This document shows positions 34,459 through 49,400 of a DNA stretch of 64,000 nucleotides, one piece after another. Under the pieces are notes generated by a model. That model saw nothing but the letters and a program-made list of their open reading frames with translations. It did not search any database and was not told the origin of the DNA. This DNA is from Prochilodus magdalenae (lineage: Eukaryota > Chordata > Actinopteri > Characiformes > Prochilodontidae), in assembly GCA_024036415.1 (NCBI GenBank), contig JAMWET010005531.1, positions 220,397-284,396 on the forward strand, in the 5' to 3' direction. The translations under genes were made by a program, and so were the position numbers. How positions within the stretch are numbered: position 1 is the first letter of the stretch; the number at the start of each line of letters is the position of its first letter.

Positions 34459-36357
34459 ATGTTACCACAATTGTAAAACAATCATGCATGTACATGAGTG
34501 AATGAGGCAGAGCTACAAACCTGTGTGAGTCCTGGTGTTTTAAGCCTGGGCATTATTATGTATGGGCGCTGTTTTCTATAGTAGGAGGTCGACTAAACGC
34601 TGGGGAGAGTTGGGCCTTACTCATGTACTGATAACTTTTCACATCTTCTCACTTGGTCTGTTTGGCTTAGTGGTGTGTAGTGAATCTGAAGGAGTCCTTT
34701 TACTGGATGGAAATGTTTTGTGAGCAGCCTCCGCTCTGTAATGTATTTTTACTGATTGGTTTGGTGGTGTTATTTTTACATCACTTTTTATTTGCTCAGA
34801 TGGTTTCTATTCGTTTCAGTTATTTTATTAATAATCTTCCAGAAGAGCTTGACTGCAGATCTGCAGGGAAATACATGCTACCTATTAAGCTTAGTTTATT
34901 TAAATGTTTTAACAGTGATAAAACCTGAAACATTATTTAATATCCTCTGATTGTAATATTTGATTGTATTTTATAACATGACAATACAGATTTTTATGTT
35001 TCAACACCTTCTCTCCGTGTGTGTTTAAATGTAGTACTTTCCTTATCCACTAGAGGGTGGGAGGTGCCCAGTGGGTTTTTGTTTTGTTTTATTTTGGATT
35101 TTTTTTTCCTTTTCTTTTTTTTTTTTTCAGGCTCAGGGTAAAATTGTTGAGGATCTTGTAGCATGCCACTCTGATCAGCTATTCAGAATGAAATAGCAGT
35201 ATTAAAATGGGAGGGTGAAAATACATGGTTAATGGAAATCACAGAAGGCAAAGGATGCTGGCTGCCACAACGCTGCTGAATATACGCTACCGTTTCAGAA
35301 TAATTGTGAATAACATTTGTGATGCCCTGGTAATGCTCCTAAGCCAATAGTTTGCTTGTACTTTTAATTGTATGTTACAGATCATATTTTTGACTTTCCA
35401 ACATTCTTACTAAGCCTTCTCAAACCAGTAGCTACTAAATATCTGCCTGCCAGCTACCACCTTTAATAAAGAGTAATTGAGGTAAATATGCATTTCACAG
35501 GGCTCTTGTAAAGGTGGATGTAATTAAACCTTTTTGAGACTAGGAGTGGCTGAATTCAGACCATGAAATAAATAAAAGACTCAATTAATAATAAATAAAT
35601 AAATAACATTTTCCTATCAACTTGTCTTGGTTCAGCTGTTCATTTTAACTTTTGGAAGCCAAACATGATTAATCACAAGCTGCTAGAGATATATACACAT
35701 GGCCTTTCTCGCTGCTGTCTGTTTTTAACTCGGGGTTAAGGCACCCTGGGTTCTCCATACATGATGATTTTTTTCATTATGAACATTATTAAATTAGAGC
35801 CAGTTTCTCTCTTTTGTTCTGTAAGAATTACAAAGAACAAAACTTATGAAGCGGCATCATTTCAGGACTACCTGCAAAATAATTCCTTGGATTTCCAAGT
35901 AATAAATAAAGTCTGGGTCTATTTGTGTAAAAGAAATGCATTTCAGTGGAATGTGCATAAATCATACCTCAACTTTATCTGGATGTGATATGCATGAAAT
36001 GATGAATAAAAAATAGGATTTTACACCATCACTGTATCGGAAGCATATCACAATGTATGAATATGCTGAGATTTGCATGGAGCTGAGTAAAGATAGCAGC
36101 CTTTTGTGCTTAATAGCTGACTGAAGTGGCCTTTGCTGCTTTAGCAGTAGGGCTACTGCTTCTTGTGGACTGTTGTGTGTTGTTGTAAAATCTGTGTTTG
36201 CATGCTACATGGTTTTACAGGACATGAAGGAATATGAAATGTCCACGTTGGAATACTGAAGCTTCCTGCCCAACCTTGGAAAGCCTGTGCCTGAGGCTCA
36301 GTGGTAGAAAATGCATTTATACAAAAGAAGTACTCAGACAAACAGAATATTTTAGGT
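34459..36357 (+). other. abhd4 3' UTR and gap to tgm1
   Basis: No further coding exon seen. The first several hundred bases should be abhd4 3' UTR; the true end is unclear because the nearest AATAAA words are at 35465 and 35564, about 1 kb from the stop. The plus-strand open frame 34680-34928 is hydrophobic but has no start context or domain I recognise. A T-rich run lies near 35098-35127. Confidence 0.35.
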
Positions 36358-38250
36358 TTTATTAACAATAAAATAACACTTTTTTTGCAGAAAAAAATAC
36401 ATGTTGATAAATAATGTCTGGCATTACATAAATAGCATCTTCATTGAATTTGTCTTTCATGTTACTTATTTCTTAAACATACAGTGGATTAGTAGCTTGT
36501 GCAGTGGCCCGGGGAGCAGAGGGCATGTATATAAACTCTTGCCAGCTAGTAAATACAGTTATATCATAAGAGCACTTGGGTTATTTTAATACTGACTTCT
36601 TTTCATTGGCACGATAATGCAATACTTTGATTGCACATTGATCTCTTTTTGAGTTAAAAAAAAAAAATGAAGTTAGACTGAAGATAAAACTGATAGATTC
36701 TATATTACTGTTAACAGATTACAGAGTATATAACAAGTCATGAGATGTCCTTAAATACACGTTAAAAAAAGGCTGATAAGACGTATAAGTACTTGAAAAT
36801 CTATAGGCATGCAGGAGTCTTAAAATAATCCTAAAATAATCATTATAATGAAGAGGTATTTCAAATTTCACTACTGGTAATACATATACATATCCAGCAG
36901 TAGCACTCTACAGAATAGCTACAGTGCTACAGGTCTAATATGGCTCAGAAAATAACATGATTGTATTCATAAAGTATCTCAATGTAAGAATTCTGACCTT
37001 TATAGCATTATAGTTCAGCATTCTTACTCAGATTCCCTCATACAGATACTAGTATAGTGCTCATCTCTCTATTATTGTATAGCACCACTGTAAAGGAACA
37101 TGAGAGACTGGAGCCCTGCTGGAGCTTTAGATTCTGCAATGTGATTTGTGCAGGATGACTAACCTATCGGTCTTAAGGTTCATGTCAGTGTAATGCGACA
37201 AGCACCACCCCCAATGACCAGTAGAGTGAAATGAACGGGACTATTATTACTAAGAGATCTCTGGGGTCAGACAATTACAGATTCTGTCCACAAAACAAAA
37301 TATATTACACACTGCATATTCATCGTCTCGTCAGCGGTCACTCAAGGTACCTCTCTGGGTTAAAGGAATCCCGCTCCAATAGGGATTAAGTCATGTTTAC
37401 AATCCGAAAAGCTTTTGCGTAACTGTGCTCTTGACCTTGTATGTATTTCTGACCACGTGGTTGTGGCATCATCAGAAGTCAAACTAGGCTCTTGACAGTA
37501 ACACAACTTTCTTAGCCAGCATTGTCATTCAGGAGTCCCGCTAAAACTTCACTGGATTACAGGTATATTATGACTTGTTCAGACTGCCTGCCCAAATCAG
37601 ACTTTTGACGTATCTATACTGGCATATCCATACTGATATTATATCTCTATTGATCCAGTTTGATTTTTAAACGTCTGGACAGCTAAGAACCATATGAAAT
37701 CAGATTTTCACAAATGAGATCCAAACCATTTGGAGGTGGTATGAAATGGTGGTGATGTCTGAACATAAACACTTGCAAATAACAGTGCAGACGGTCATCT
37801 CAAAAGATCTGATTTGAGAAACATATCCAATATGCCCGCAGTCTGAACACAGCCTTGGACATCCTGGCACCTGCAGACACTGCCCATTTATAAGAAATAC
37901 CTACCATATAGTTTTACAGGTACTGACTATAGCTCCTCTCACAGCTTAATTCATATTCCCCCCCGCCCCGTCCTTCATTGGAAAGGAACCAATACAGGAC
38001 CACTATTTGCCAGTTGCCACTATCTTGTGCTGGCATGAGCGAATAGCCTGCCAACAACATTATCCAGCCAAGAGCAGCTCTGCTAAAACCAAATAACCAA
38101 TGATAAAGTGCTAAAACAAGCGGTAGTCTCTAACTGTATACGTGTTTCTGATAGATATATACATATATACTGTAATACAGTGCTATGTAGAAAAAACAGT
38201 GCGGAATGGTAACTGTACCCTGAATACACTGAAATTTCAAATCTGTGTCT
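36358..38250 (-). other. probable tgm1 3' UTR
   Basis: Downstream of the tgm1 stop (minus strand) no exon is seen. The minus-strand AATAAA at 36358-36363 is a plausible end, which would give a 1.9-kb 3' UTR. The region contains a TIR repeat at 37575-37855. Extent is inference. Confidence 0.4.
37575..37855. mobile_element. short TIR element in the tgm1 3' region
   Basis: Inverted ends: left TTGTTCAGACTGCCTGCCC, right (reverse complement) TGTGTTCAGACTGCGGGC. The interior is AT-rich, with repeated ATCAGATTT / AAATCTGATTT words in both orientations, giving a highly foldable sequence of about 280 bp. No frame. It resembles short dispersed repeats common in fish. Target duplication not resolved. 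Confidence 0.6.
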
Positions 38251-41200
38251 TCACTGACTGTCATGCACAATGATGTCCACCACGCCATGCACCTGGGTGA
38301 GTTGTTTACAGTCTAAAGAGGCCACTAGTTTCCTCGTTCCAGCCAGAGAAGGAATGAAGTGCTCTGTCACAGTCACTGTAGCATGCCTAACCACATCACT
38401 GAAAAAGGCAAGAAAAAAAGATATTAGCATATTGTAAGTAATATTAGAACAACTACTGACAATGTTTATTAGGCTCATCTAAGGCTTCATTGTGGGTGCC
38501 TTGTCCCTAAGCCCCTAGGACCATATCTTACTAGACATCTGTGATATTACAGATAACTCGCTAAGTGGGCAGGGGATGGCATGAAGTTAACCCACATTTT
38601 AGATTAATATTTAATATAATTTGACAAAATTCAAGACAGAGTTACTTCAGAGATTTCTTAGGGTTGGAGAACCGCTCAGAGCGAAAAAGGCTCTTCACTT
38701 TTTATTTCTGCAGTTCACAGAACTGAATATTCTTGCAGCAGAGTAAATTGCGGCACAATTTTCTTACCCCACATTAATAGGATGGAGGTTCCTCAATCCC
38801 AGACCCTCCACTCGCACCACCACGTTGCGTAGCGTGCATGGCAGCGGGTTGGTGAAGGTGAGTTTGGCTGAAGCCTCCTTACCCACATAGGCCTCTCCCA
38901 GAGGCTACAAATACAGAAACCAAAAAGTTGAATTGAAGTGCATAATCATATCGCTTATGTTCCTAACAATATGCCATACTGTTTACTGTTAATGCACAGT
39001 GTGGTTACAGTTTTATATCATCTTTATGTCTTACCTCAATGTTTATGTCTGGAGTGCGAAGCCTGAAGCTGGTTTGAGAAGCCAGCACCTGTTTTGTCTC
39101 ACAGACCCTACCGGATAGGGTAAGCATCAGGGCGGCCTGGTCCACTAAGTGGTTCTCATAGGAGTGGTAGGGTAGGACCCAGTCTATGACTTTCTCTGGT
39201 GGGAAGAACCAACAAAACCTCATTATGATTAAGTTCTCAGACCAATGCATGTCAACATGATATTTCACTGGACTGGAAATAATCCTGAATAAAGATGGAA
39301 AAAAAATAATTTGACCAACTTTTGGAATATATTGGAATATTGATAGTTTTATAGACCCTTAAGCATACTCCTTAATAGAAATATTAAATGCACAGGCCAT
39401 ATTTTATGCTTTATATTTTTCTTAATATGTTAAATTTAGCAAATAAACTGACACTGGACATTCAAAGACTGTGTAGTCATTTTCAGTTAGAAAACCACCA
39501 AAAATTTGACCAGAGGTGGGCCAATTTTTGCAAACAACTATCTACCTATGTGTATATATACACACACACAAACTTTACAATCCTTTTATTAATAAGGAGT
39601 TAATTAATCAGTGAAGCAAAGTAAATTTCTATATAGTTCTACAGTAACAAGCAAGTACACATATTGCAATAAAATTAATTCTGGAAAGCTCTATATAGTG
39701 ATGCATGTTCATTGTAACAGTGCTGCTTTTTACACACAACACTGTGAAAGTCACCACATTTGAGTTACAGGTTAGTAGTGAATGAGAAAGTAGCTGAAGT
39801 ACGAGTGTAATATGTATTGCCCAGCACTACCACATGTGACTGCACTGAATATGATTCACCCCCTGGCTTTACATTGCAATGTCCCTGCTCACCTTCATTG
39901 GCCATCAGCTCAACAGGAACCTTTTCGGTCTTCACGGTTTCCTTCAGTACACCAGTGTAGTACATGACTGCCACCTGGCTGTGGAGGGTGGTGTTGCGGG
40001 CCTGATCGCTCTTATTCTTCACCACAATCTTTAGCACAGCGTCTTCACCCATGCATGGCCCTTCTTCACCCACTTTCACTTCCACACTCACGTCTTCTGC
40101 CACTGGAGATGAGTACACATCCGGCTTGCTGCCATAGCTACAGGCTGTTTCCACAGCAATGCGCTCCTCTTCTGAACCTGGTTAGGATGAAAAAAAGATA
40201 AGTTAAAGAAAATTGGGTGCAAGAATAGGCACGGTTACTAAACCATGAGTACAGTTCAGTAACACGGCATTTTAAACTGGATCTTATATGAAGCTGAATG
40301 CTACACAGCCCATGCTGGGTAGGAGAATCCTTTGCACATGTAGGTGAATAGTGTTAATAGTTTACAAAACCCATAAAAAGCCCACCTAGACCTAGACCTT
40401 CTTCTGAAAACTGTGATGAAATCTGAAATCAGATAGATTTCACAAGAACTTTTCTAAGCAGGAGTGCAGGATGACTGTCAGTGAGCATGTCAATGTGTGC
40501 TAGTTGATTGGCTTAGCCGGAACCCTGTGCTCTGGACAAATATTCAAATCAATCTAAAGTACAGTTTAACCACGCTGCCACATGTGACTCTGCACAGACA
40601 GAATGTTATTATTCCCCTTTAACTGCCAGTGTGAAAATCAGCACTCCTGAATAAATAACCTTTTTTTGGTTTGTAACTACAGACTACACAAGTAATCCAA
40701 TTAATGTCTGGCTATTAGACAGGCTTAATCAAATCTCTAACAATAAATATAGAGTTTGAATGTTGCCGTTTTCTGACTACTGCTGCACTAAAATGGAAAT
40801 TTATCAAAATAAAGAACACTTATCCCTTATTTGTCCTTTGACTTATGATTCTGATTTAATGAAATGATGCTAATGGCACCTCAAAGGCGATAATCATCAT
40901 GCTGGGAAAGAGGACCAAGAGAACTAGATGTTCCTAGATGTAATTAATTAAATTTTACACAGCTTCCTAGGTAATATTTATTACATTTATATGTTGTAAA
41001 ATATGTAAAGGTTTCACAACAATTGAAAACACCCATATTTTTTATGTAATGCATGTGGATGCACTGAAGGTCTAAATAAATTGAAGGTTTACTCTGCTGG
41101 TTCTCATGCACTGCACATTTCTTTCAAGGCTTCGTAATTACCTGCAGACCTTAAATCAGCTGTGTTTAATGAAGCTCCATTCTGGCAGTTAGTATATTTG

Positions 41201-43132
41201 AATGAGCACACACTGATGTCTTTAAGGGTGCATGTGTGTATCTTTGTGTGAGTTTGTGGGCTGTTACCTTCAGGGTGTTTGTACAGGTGTGTGATGTCAG
41301 AGCGCTGATCAGAGCCAACAGCCTTGGTGCTGATACAACGTCCCACAACGTTCTTCTCACTGTGGATCTGACTGAATGTGCCGTCCAGGTTTCTCTGCCA
41401 GTAAATCTTGTCACTGTTCACCTAAAGGCATGGCATGAGTGACGGGGGCCAATTAAATATTTACTCACAAAGTAAATTTTTTAAAAATTGGTTTATATCA
41501 GCAAATATTGTGTAATAGTATCTGTCTAGTTGTATCTGTCAAGTCCTAAGCATCAATTTTGTTTTATCTAGCTCCACATCATCTGTGAATTCTAGGCCAT
41601 GCGATAAGACTTGGGTCCACACCCAATAGATACCATTTCAAAAGAATTAAGTGCTTGAAATTTTCACACTACAGATTGTTATTAGTTTAAATGGGATTTC
41701 CGTTTTTTAAACTTGTCCAACCTCACAGCAGTTGGGATAGAGCATGGACAAGCCAGTAAAAAAAAGGTCCCCCATTGCCCTAGTTCAGTGATTCTGAAGG
41801 CTAATTTAAAAAGATAGTGGTTTGGGGCTAAATGTCATGATTAACTCACCTCAGCAAACACAAAGGGTGTGTCATATCTCATGTACACCTGCCCAGAGCG
41901 AATGGCTGCGATGGAGGCGGGGCCACAGCGGAATGTTCCCTGGCTGGTTTCCTGGGGAGTGGAGTCAACGGCCTGCCAGCCCCCCATACCGGGTGGCAAA
42001 TCAGGACGCACCATCCAGCAATCATTCCAGACGTGGAAATTCCTAAAGAGGTAGAAGAGTGGTACAGGGAGAGTTGAGATGAATTAGATGTTGCTTTTGC
42101 AACCAATGTCTGAAGCTGGACGTGAGGAAAAATATCCCTGCAGATTTTTCTTAAAAAAACCAAAAGCAAGCCTCCTGAAAAGAATAGAAGCTGTAATAAA
42201 GGCAAAGTGTGGACACACTAAATATTTTATGTCATGTTTTCTGTACTTCCTGCTGCTGAAGAATGGATAACTTGTACTTCATAGCTGGTATGACTAGAAA
42301 TTTATTAAAAGAAAGGTGTTTTTTGACTTTTGCAAAATATTGTTTGTGAGTAGACCCACATACAATGTACTTTGGGCTGCAGTAAAATGAATGCCCAAAC
42401 TACAATAATTAACACAGCTTCATCAAGCTTGTTGATGGTTCGACTATTTTCCTGCACCTATTTAAACCTGCACCTTCATAGCTTTAGCAGGCAAGTGCAT
42501 ATTGTGGCCATATCAAGGCACTTTCCAGCACTGTATGAACAGCGTGAAAAGTTATCATTTGAAAAAACTGTCAACTGAAATAAACAGTGATGTTAAGATA
42601 AAAAAAAATAAAATGACAATCAACACACGCCTGACATTTATGTACAATCAGCCTGTGCCACTGAACTCACCACACTGAGTCTGAGTTGAGATAGTTAATT
42701 GGTTCCATATTCTCATCAAAATACACATCAGTCATCAAGGAAACATCTGTGTCATGAGCAGACTGGAAATTTGTTACGCTGCGGGCAGGAATACCAAGAC
42801 ATCTCAGTACTGAGAAAAACAGAGAGAGAGAAAACAAGGACGAAAGAGAAAAAGCAAGAGAGAAAGAGACATTTTTACAATAATAAGGACTTAATGAGAT
42901 GAATAACAATGTTAAAATGCTGTCTGGTCTGAGGGTCTTTAGGTGGTGTGAGAACCATGGCAAGACACACACACACACACACCCCTTAAAACATCAGCCA
43001 GAGGCACGGCCTAAAGGAATGCCTGGAATGCAGCTGGAGTATTTTAGACAGCAATGCTGTGTCAGGGACACACGTCAGGGTCAGCTATGAATATCACACC
43101 AGAGCAATGAAGCATGAGCCGCAGCCCCCTTT

Positions 43133-43194
<62 letters not shown>

Positions 43195-46100
43195 TTACAT
43201 GTTTGGAATCACTTGTCATATCATATTAACAGTTTGTGATATATTTTTATGAGCTAATATATGCAATATAAACGTCTAGTTTATTATACATTGGTATAAA
43301 TACAAATACAGCATACACAATGTCTATGTAGTACTACACCATACAATAATATAACTGTATATTACTGTATATTGTATATACTGTATATTATAATGTTATT
43401 GCAATATAACTACAACTATAAATACAAAGATAATTAAAAGATATCTAAATATAAAATACTACGAACAAAACAAATATGAAATAAAAATAAAAAAGTGATT
43501 TTGTAGATAGTTTTCAAATATATATGGTATGATTTACTGCATTCATCTATTTATAGTCTTTTCATGTCCAGTTCCTTTTATGCAAGACATTCTGGATTTT
43601 ATACGTATCACAATAAATACATTTGTTGCTGTCTTGATTCCGCACTCTTTTCACAGCCAACAGTTTAGTTTATCACACATTTGTCTTAAACCTTTTTTTA
43701 ATGAACCAAACTTTTAAACTGTGATTCCAAACTTTCAAACTGTAATTCCAAACTTTTGAACTGTGATTGCAGATGATTCCAAATGTACAATGACTACATT
43801 GTTCTGAACAATGATGCCAAACTTCTGATTCTAATTTGAATTCTAGATTCAACTGAATTCTAAATTCTGAATTTAAATTCTATATTTTGAACAACAACAG
43901 TTATGAACAGTGATTCAAAAAACAGTTTAAATGTTTTAAACAGTGATTCCAAATTTATCTCTACTTTCAAATGTTGGCCATCTTTTTTAAAACTTTAAAT
44001 ATTAATGTGAAATGAATCTAAATGGTTATTCTAAATGTTAAACACTAATGTACCTGTGGTGGTGATTCCAGAGAAGACCCAGCACTGGCCGTATTTTACG
44101 GGGACTCCCCCTTCCCTGTGGTATCTCTTTAGGATTTCCACGCTGCCACTCCAGGCTGTTGGGGGTGTCCCGCCCACATAGTTCCCAGACCAGTTCCCTA
44201 CTAGAACCCCACGGTCATCAGGAGAATTGATCTGGAAGACACAGAGTACATATTAGTACGTTTCTCATTTTTCAAATTGAACTAGTTATTTTCTCTTTTA
44301 CCTCTTCACTCACCATCGCAGAGATAACACGGGCAACGTTCACTGGATCTCCTCGACCTGTTGGAAGAACATCACTCTTCTCCAGGATATACAGGCATGC
44401 CTCCAGAATACCTTCATCAAACTGAAAGTGAGAAAGAAAAAGAAGGAGAGAGATGGCTATAAGGTGATGGAAATGGGTAATGTGGTGCTTTGGTTTGTAC
44501 AAATCATACTGAAATCTGCAATGATCAATTAGCATTAGCTATAAATGTCTAAAAAATCTATCAGCAAATTGAGATTGATTGATAAGCAAATTAGTTTCTC
44601 TAATGTTATCTAACGTTCCCATATTTAGGAGATGAACTCTACCGTCTAAAACCTTTGGCCAGAGGTTCTAAACTAATTCAGATAGAGAACACAAAGACTA
44701 CTGCAGCCATGCAAGCAGATAGTACAGTGGGCAGTTATATAGCATAGGAAGTGTCATTTAAACAACAGGGGGAAGCTCATTTTACTCTAGCTCTACTGGA
44801 ATAGACTTCATGGAAAACACGCTTAGTATAATTTAGTAAATATTTCAAGTTTGGTACTAATTAACTTGTGTTTTTACACGACTATTGTGTTACAAATTTT
44901 AATTAACTATTAATAACAAAATAACTACTGCCGCAAAAAAGAGCCTTGTAGTTGCACTCGGAACAAATGGTACCATATCAGACAGCTAGTGTTACATCTG
45001 TCTGTCTATGTCTGCCTGTCCCTGTTCAAACTACGCCCCCTCTGGTTGTTTCATAGCATTACTTTGCTTTTCTTGCTCCGCCCTGGCTCCACCCATGCCC
45101 ACACCTGATGCGAATTAGGACTTGTATTAAGACCCCTTTGTTTGCCCTGTCTGTGAAGTCTCTGTGTCTCTTTACTAGTAGTGAGCTGTTGTACCTTTGT
45201 GAGTTCCGGTCTGTTATTTTTCCCCTGTGTTAGTGCTGAGCTGTTGTACCTTTGTTATTTCTAGGCTGTTATTCCCCTCGTGAGTTTAGCTGTTTCCTTT
45301 CAGTACTTGTTCTCTGTTATCTGAAGTGTTAGTATTGGTCTTGAGTTCTTGAACCTTGTTTTGTTTCTGTTGTGGTCTCTCTATTTATCGACATGCCTTC
45401 AACGATACCCACCTGTGTATTGACCCCTGTTACCCGGACTCACTCTAATGAAACCACTATGCACTTGCATCCCGCCTCAACCGTTACAATTCGTTACAGC
45501 TAGAATAAACTGAGAACATTTTATTGTAGCCTACTGCTAGCAGTGGTGCTAATAAAAAATAACCTCTGCAGTTATGATGATTATGAACTCTATGTGGCCA
45601 ATTGTTTAAAGCCTGATGGAGAAGGTGTGCCAGTGAAATAGAATGATAAAAGTTTTCAATAAACATGTTTTTGTAATTATGTGCACAAATTCTGAAAGGG
45701 AACTGTAACTTTGAACATTTGTAGATCTTAAAGAAGTAATAAGTAAGATTAAGTTTTTTTTGTTGTTGTTGTTTTTTTTTTTAGTGAACTAGAATTATCA
45801 ACAGAATGTGAAGAAATAATAGTTATAATAATAGTTTTAATGGTATGTCAAAGACAATTATGAGCCATCTTGCAAAGTTATCTACCAATACATATATTTG
45901 ATCTATTTGCTTTGTTTATATTCTAAAGTACTTATCATGTGCACCATACTTAGACTGGTAGTCTACCATACTTAAAGTACCTTAACACATTACTTTAATT
46001 GAGGCCATAAAATTCCTTGGCTTGGAGGCCGGAGTAGCCAATGCAAATCTTTATATCAGTCTACCTCTTTCTGCAAGCTTGCTTTCCCTCAGGCATCCTT

Positions 46101-46376
46101 TACTGACCAAGATTGTACATCTTTATTGCAGTTGGCGGGTTTGTTTGTATTTGACAAGGCTAACAGAGCCAAAGTATGTATGAATGGTTGGAACAAAAAC
46201 AGAAAAAACCCTAAAGCTTTATTTGTTCTCTTTCTCACCACACCTGCCCAAAGTTCCATGTACGAGCTCCAATCTGTCTCTCAGTGCCGTAGTAAATCCG
46301 GCCTGTGTCATTTAGCACATACTCCTTCTTCTCGACCTCATCATCCATGTACACTGAGTCCTCTGAGAGAGAGAGG

Positions 46377-46410
<34 letters not shown>

Positions 46411-49400
46411 GAGAGAGAGATTTAGTATCTTATAAAAGGAAGGAGTCCCAGTTCCTACATTTTGTCTTCACTGAAATGCTGTCATTGTATGACATCACCA
46501 AAGAGAACACCCCCCACCCCCCAGCAGGTGGGGTCTCTCAGAACTCTGTGTTCTGGTGTAACCATTGTTCCACACCCAAAATACACAAACCAGAACACTG
46601 GCTGCTTTCTTTCTTACGGACACATGGGCATGATTATCAGAGGAATGTGGTGAGAACTGGACCGTGAAGTTGTAGAAGAGCAAGACGTCTGCAGTTTAAG
46701 TCTTTTTAAAACCAGCAGTGTTTAATTTTCTAAAATAATGTGACGTTTGTGATTCGGCTTTAATAATTCTTAACAGTACTATAGTTAACTATTTCATTAA
46801 TACAATATTTACATGACAGATTGGAAAGCAGAATCTTAAAATGTGAATGAATCTCAGAATCTCTATTTGGTGGTATGTTTGATTGTTGATTCAATTAGAG
46901 TGTGTCCTCTGATCTGATGTGAAGATCAAATCCACCTGAGAGCCGTCTAAACATGGGTTTCAAAAAAGGACTAAGACTGATCTTTTTAAGGTCAATGCTG
47001 CATTTGCATCTGCAGTTTGCTTACTTTAAAATAATGACCTACACACAGCAGAATCCTTAATATTTTATTTTCATGTTTCTTGCAGTAACTTTTTGTTTTA
47101 ATAAAGTTTTATCACAATATTAAAATGCTCTCTTGTTTATTTCCAGATTTAAATAAAAAGAGTTTTAAGATCTTCATTGAGTTCTCAGACTTTTGGACTC
47201 TGTAGATCGTTACATGTTGACATGATAAATGGAATAAAATTGGGAGGAGGAATTGACTTATGTTTTGGCGCATAACGCCCTTTCTGGTGCTTGTGCATAT
47301 CTGAGCATGGCTCCGTTTCCTGCTCCACCCTGGCCTCACCCACTCTTACACCTGCAGCTGATCTAGGACTTATTAGGACTTATTATTATTTATATACCCC
47401 ATTGTTTGCTCTGCCTTTTTGCCAAGTCTCTGTATTTCTACAACGTGATTCTGTGTGCTCCTAATCCTAGGATCTTGCCATGTTTGTGTAGGTTTTCCTT
47501 GGTATTGATACTTGCTTTGCTTTCTAGGTTTGTGTTTATATGTATATGTCTCTGATGACATATAGAAGTCGACGATTACAATAATCAGTCGATGACCCTT
47601 TAAGTCAACTGAGACCCTTCAAGTCAACTGACAACAGTGACCTTTTTTTTCCCGTAAAACAGACTAAAGCTTATAAAAATGCACAAGAAGTTTAAGAAAG
47701 TAAAAAGACATTTTAATAATTATTAAATGGTTAATAATAAATATATATTAAAGGTCTAGCTGGGCTGTGACGTATCCTTGCTAAAAAATTTAATCCACGT
47801 GACGACATGCGCTGGCGGTTCACCGCTTAGGAAGCCGTGAAGCTGAGAAACACGGGTGGAGCGATGTCTCAGAGAAAGTCTGGAGGAGCTTTTATAGAAG
47901 AAAATCTGAACAAATTAAACCGAATTCTGCTCTTCATTCAGTCAGACATTGAACACTGCTCTGAACGAGGGAGCTGATTTTCAGTTTAGACATAACAGCT
48001 GTTTGTGGTGAAGGAAAAACGGACCGAAGACGTTTGTTTTATTATAACTCCATTATTTTAGAACCTAAATTACAGATATTTTTATTTATTCGTCTACAGC
48101 TAAAATGATCTTTATTTAAAGATTAGTACAGTCACTTAATACACCTGCCGATAAACGAGAGATAATTATTTCAGCACAGGGAATATATTTAAACGGTTTC
48201 AGGTCTGCTATTCTTTTTTTCATCTAAAAATAGTTTAAGTATTGACTAATTTGGTTTTATTTAGCAGTTCATTATTTATGAGAGATGAAAGGCGAAGGGT
48301 CCTCCTACTGAACAAGCTCTTAAAAGTTAAATTAAAAAGACTATAAGCTATAAGCGCTAATGTTTAGTATAAATACGAGCTGCTGCCCGACGCTATATTT
48401 TGTAACTAAAGGCTCCAGTTCAGATTGATCATCATACGCCACGCCTCTTTTAGTTCAGAAATATGTTGCTGTGACTCTGCTGACTTTCTAAACGAATAGT
48501 CGAATCGTCGACCAGGACGGGCGAATCCGATTCGACTGACAAAATTCTGAGTCGGGTACAGCCCTAGTTCTGACCCCTTCCTGTTCTAATGCTTGCAACC
48601 TGCCTTAAACTCCATGCAACAGGTTTAATGTAAAGTATAAGTTTTATTTTCCTGTTACCTCCCTAGAGATAAGGTATTTGCAATAACACCAATGATGTGC
48701 ACACATAGACAGTAAAGCACAACCCAGTTGTTTTAGTTTTAACTAAGACAATAAAAAACAAATAGCACATAAATAAATAAGTAAAAAAAAAAGTAACAAC
48801 TACTTTCATTTTGTTTTTATTATAATCAGACATATCTACTGATGAGCCCTGACACAGGTATAAAAACAAATGTATGGGTGCAAGTGTGGCTGTATGCATG
48901 CATGTGTGTGTGCAGAGATCTGCTACACGTGATTGTAAGTAGCAGTTCGAGAGCGGAAAAGGAAAGAGGAAGAACAGTATACTGAATTAAAAGAGCAAGG
49001 GCAGACCACACAGACCACACTCTTTCACTCCCTGTGGAAGTGGGTGGCCACAGAAGAACAATACAAACACTTTATAATCCTGGTCTGGGGGAAAATGTAT
49101 TGCTCGTGACAACAATAAAATCATTTTACAAATAAGGTTTTTGGCAGACGAAGTAAAAAGAGAGAGAAAGAGAGGCAAGAAAGCATGATGACCCAATGAG
49201 TCAGGGAGTTATGTCCCAGACCACCCAACTCGTCAAAATGGACGTTAGTGCTCTGAACTCAGAGGAGCTGAGAATCATGTTGGAATTATCTTGATTAAAA
49301 CCTCATGATCTTTCCACCTCTTGGTAGGATTGGTACTTGGTACTTCTGACAGAGAAAACTTGTTATGGTCTTCATATTGTCTTTTCTTGCCTTGTCTAGT

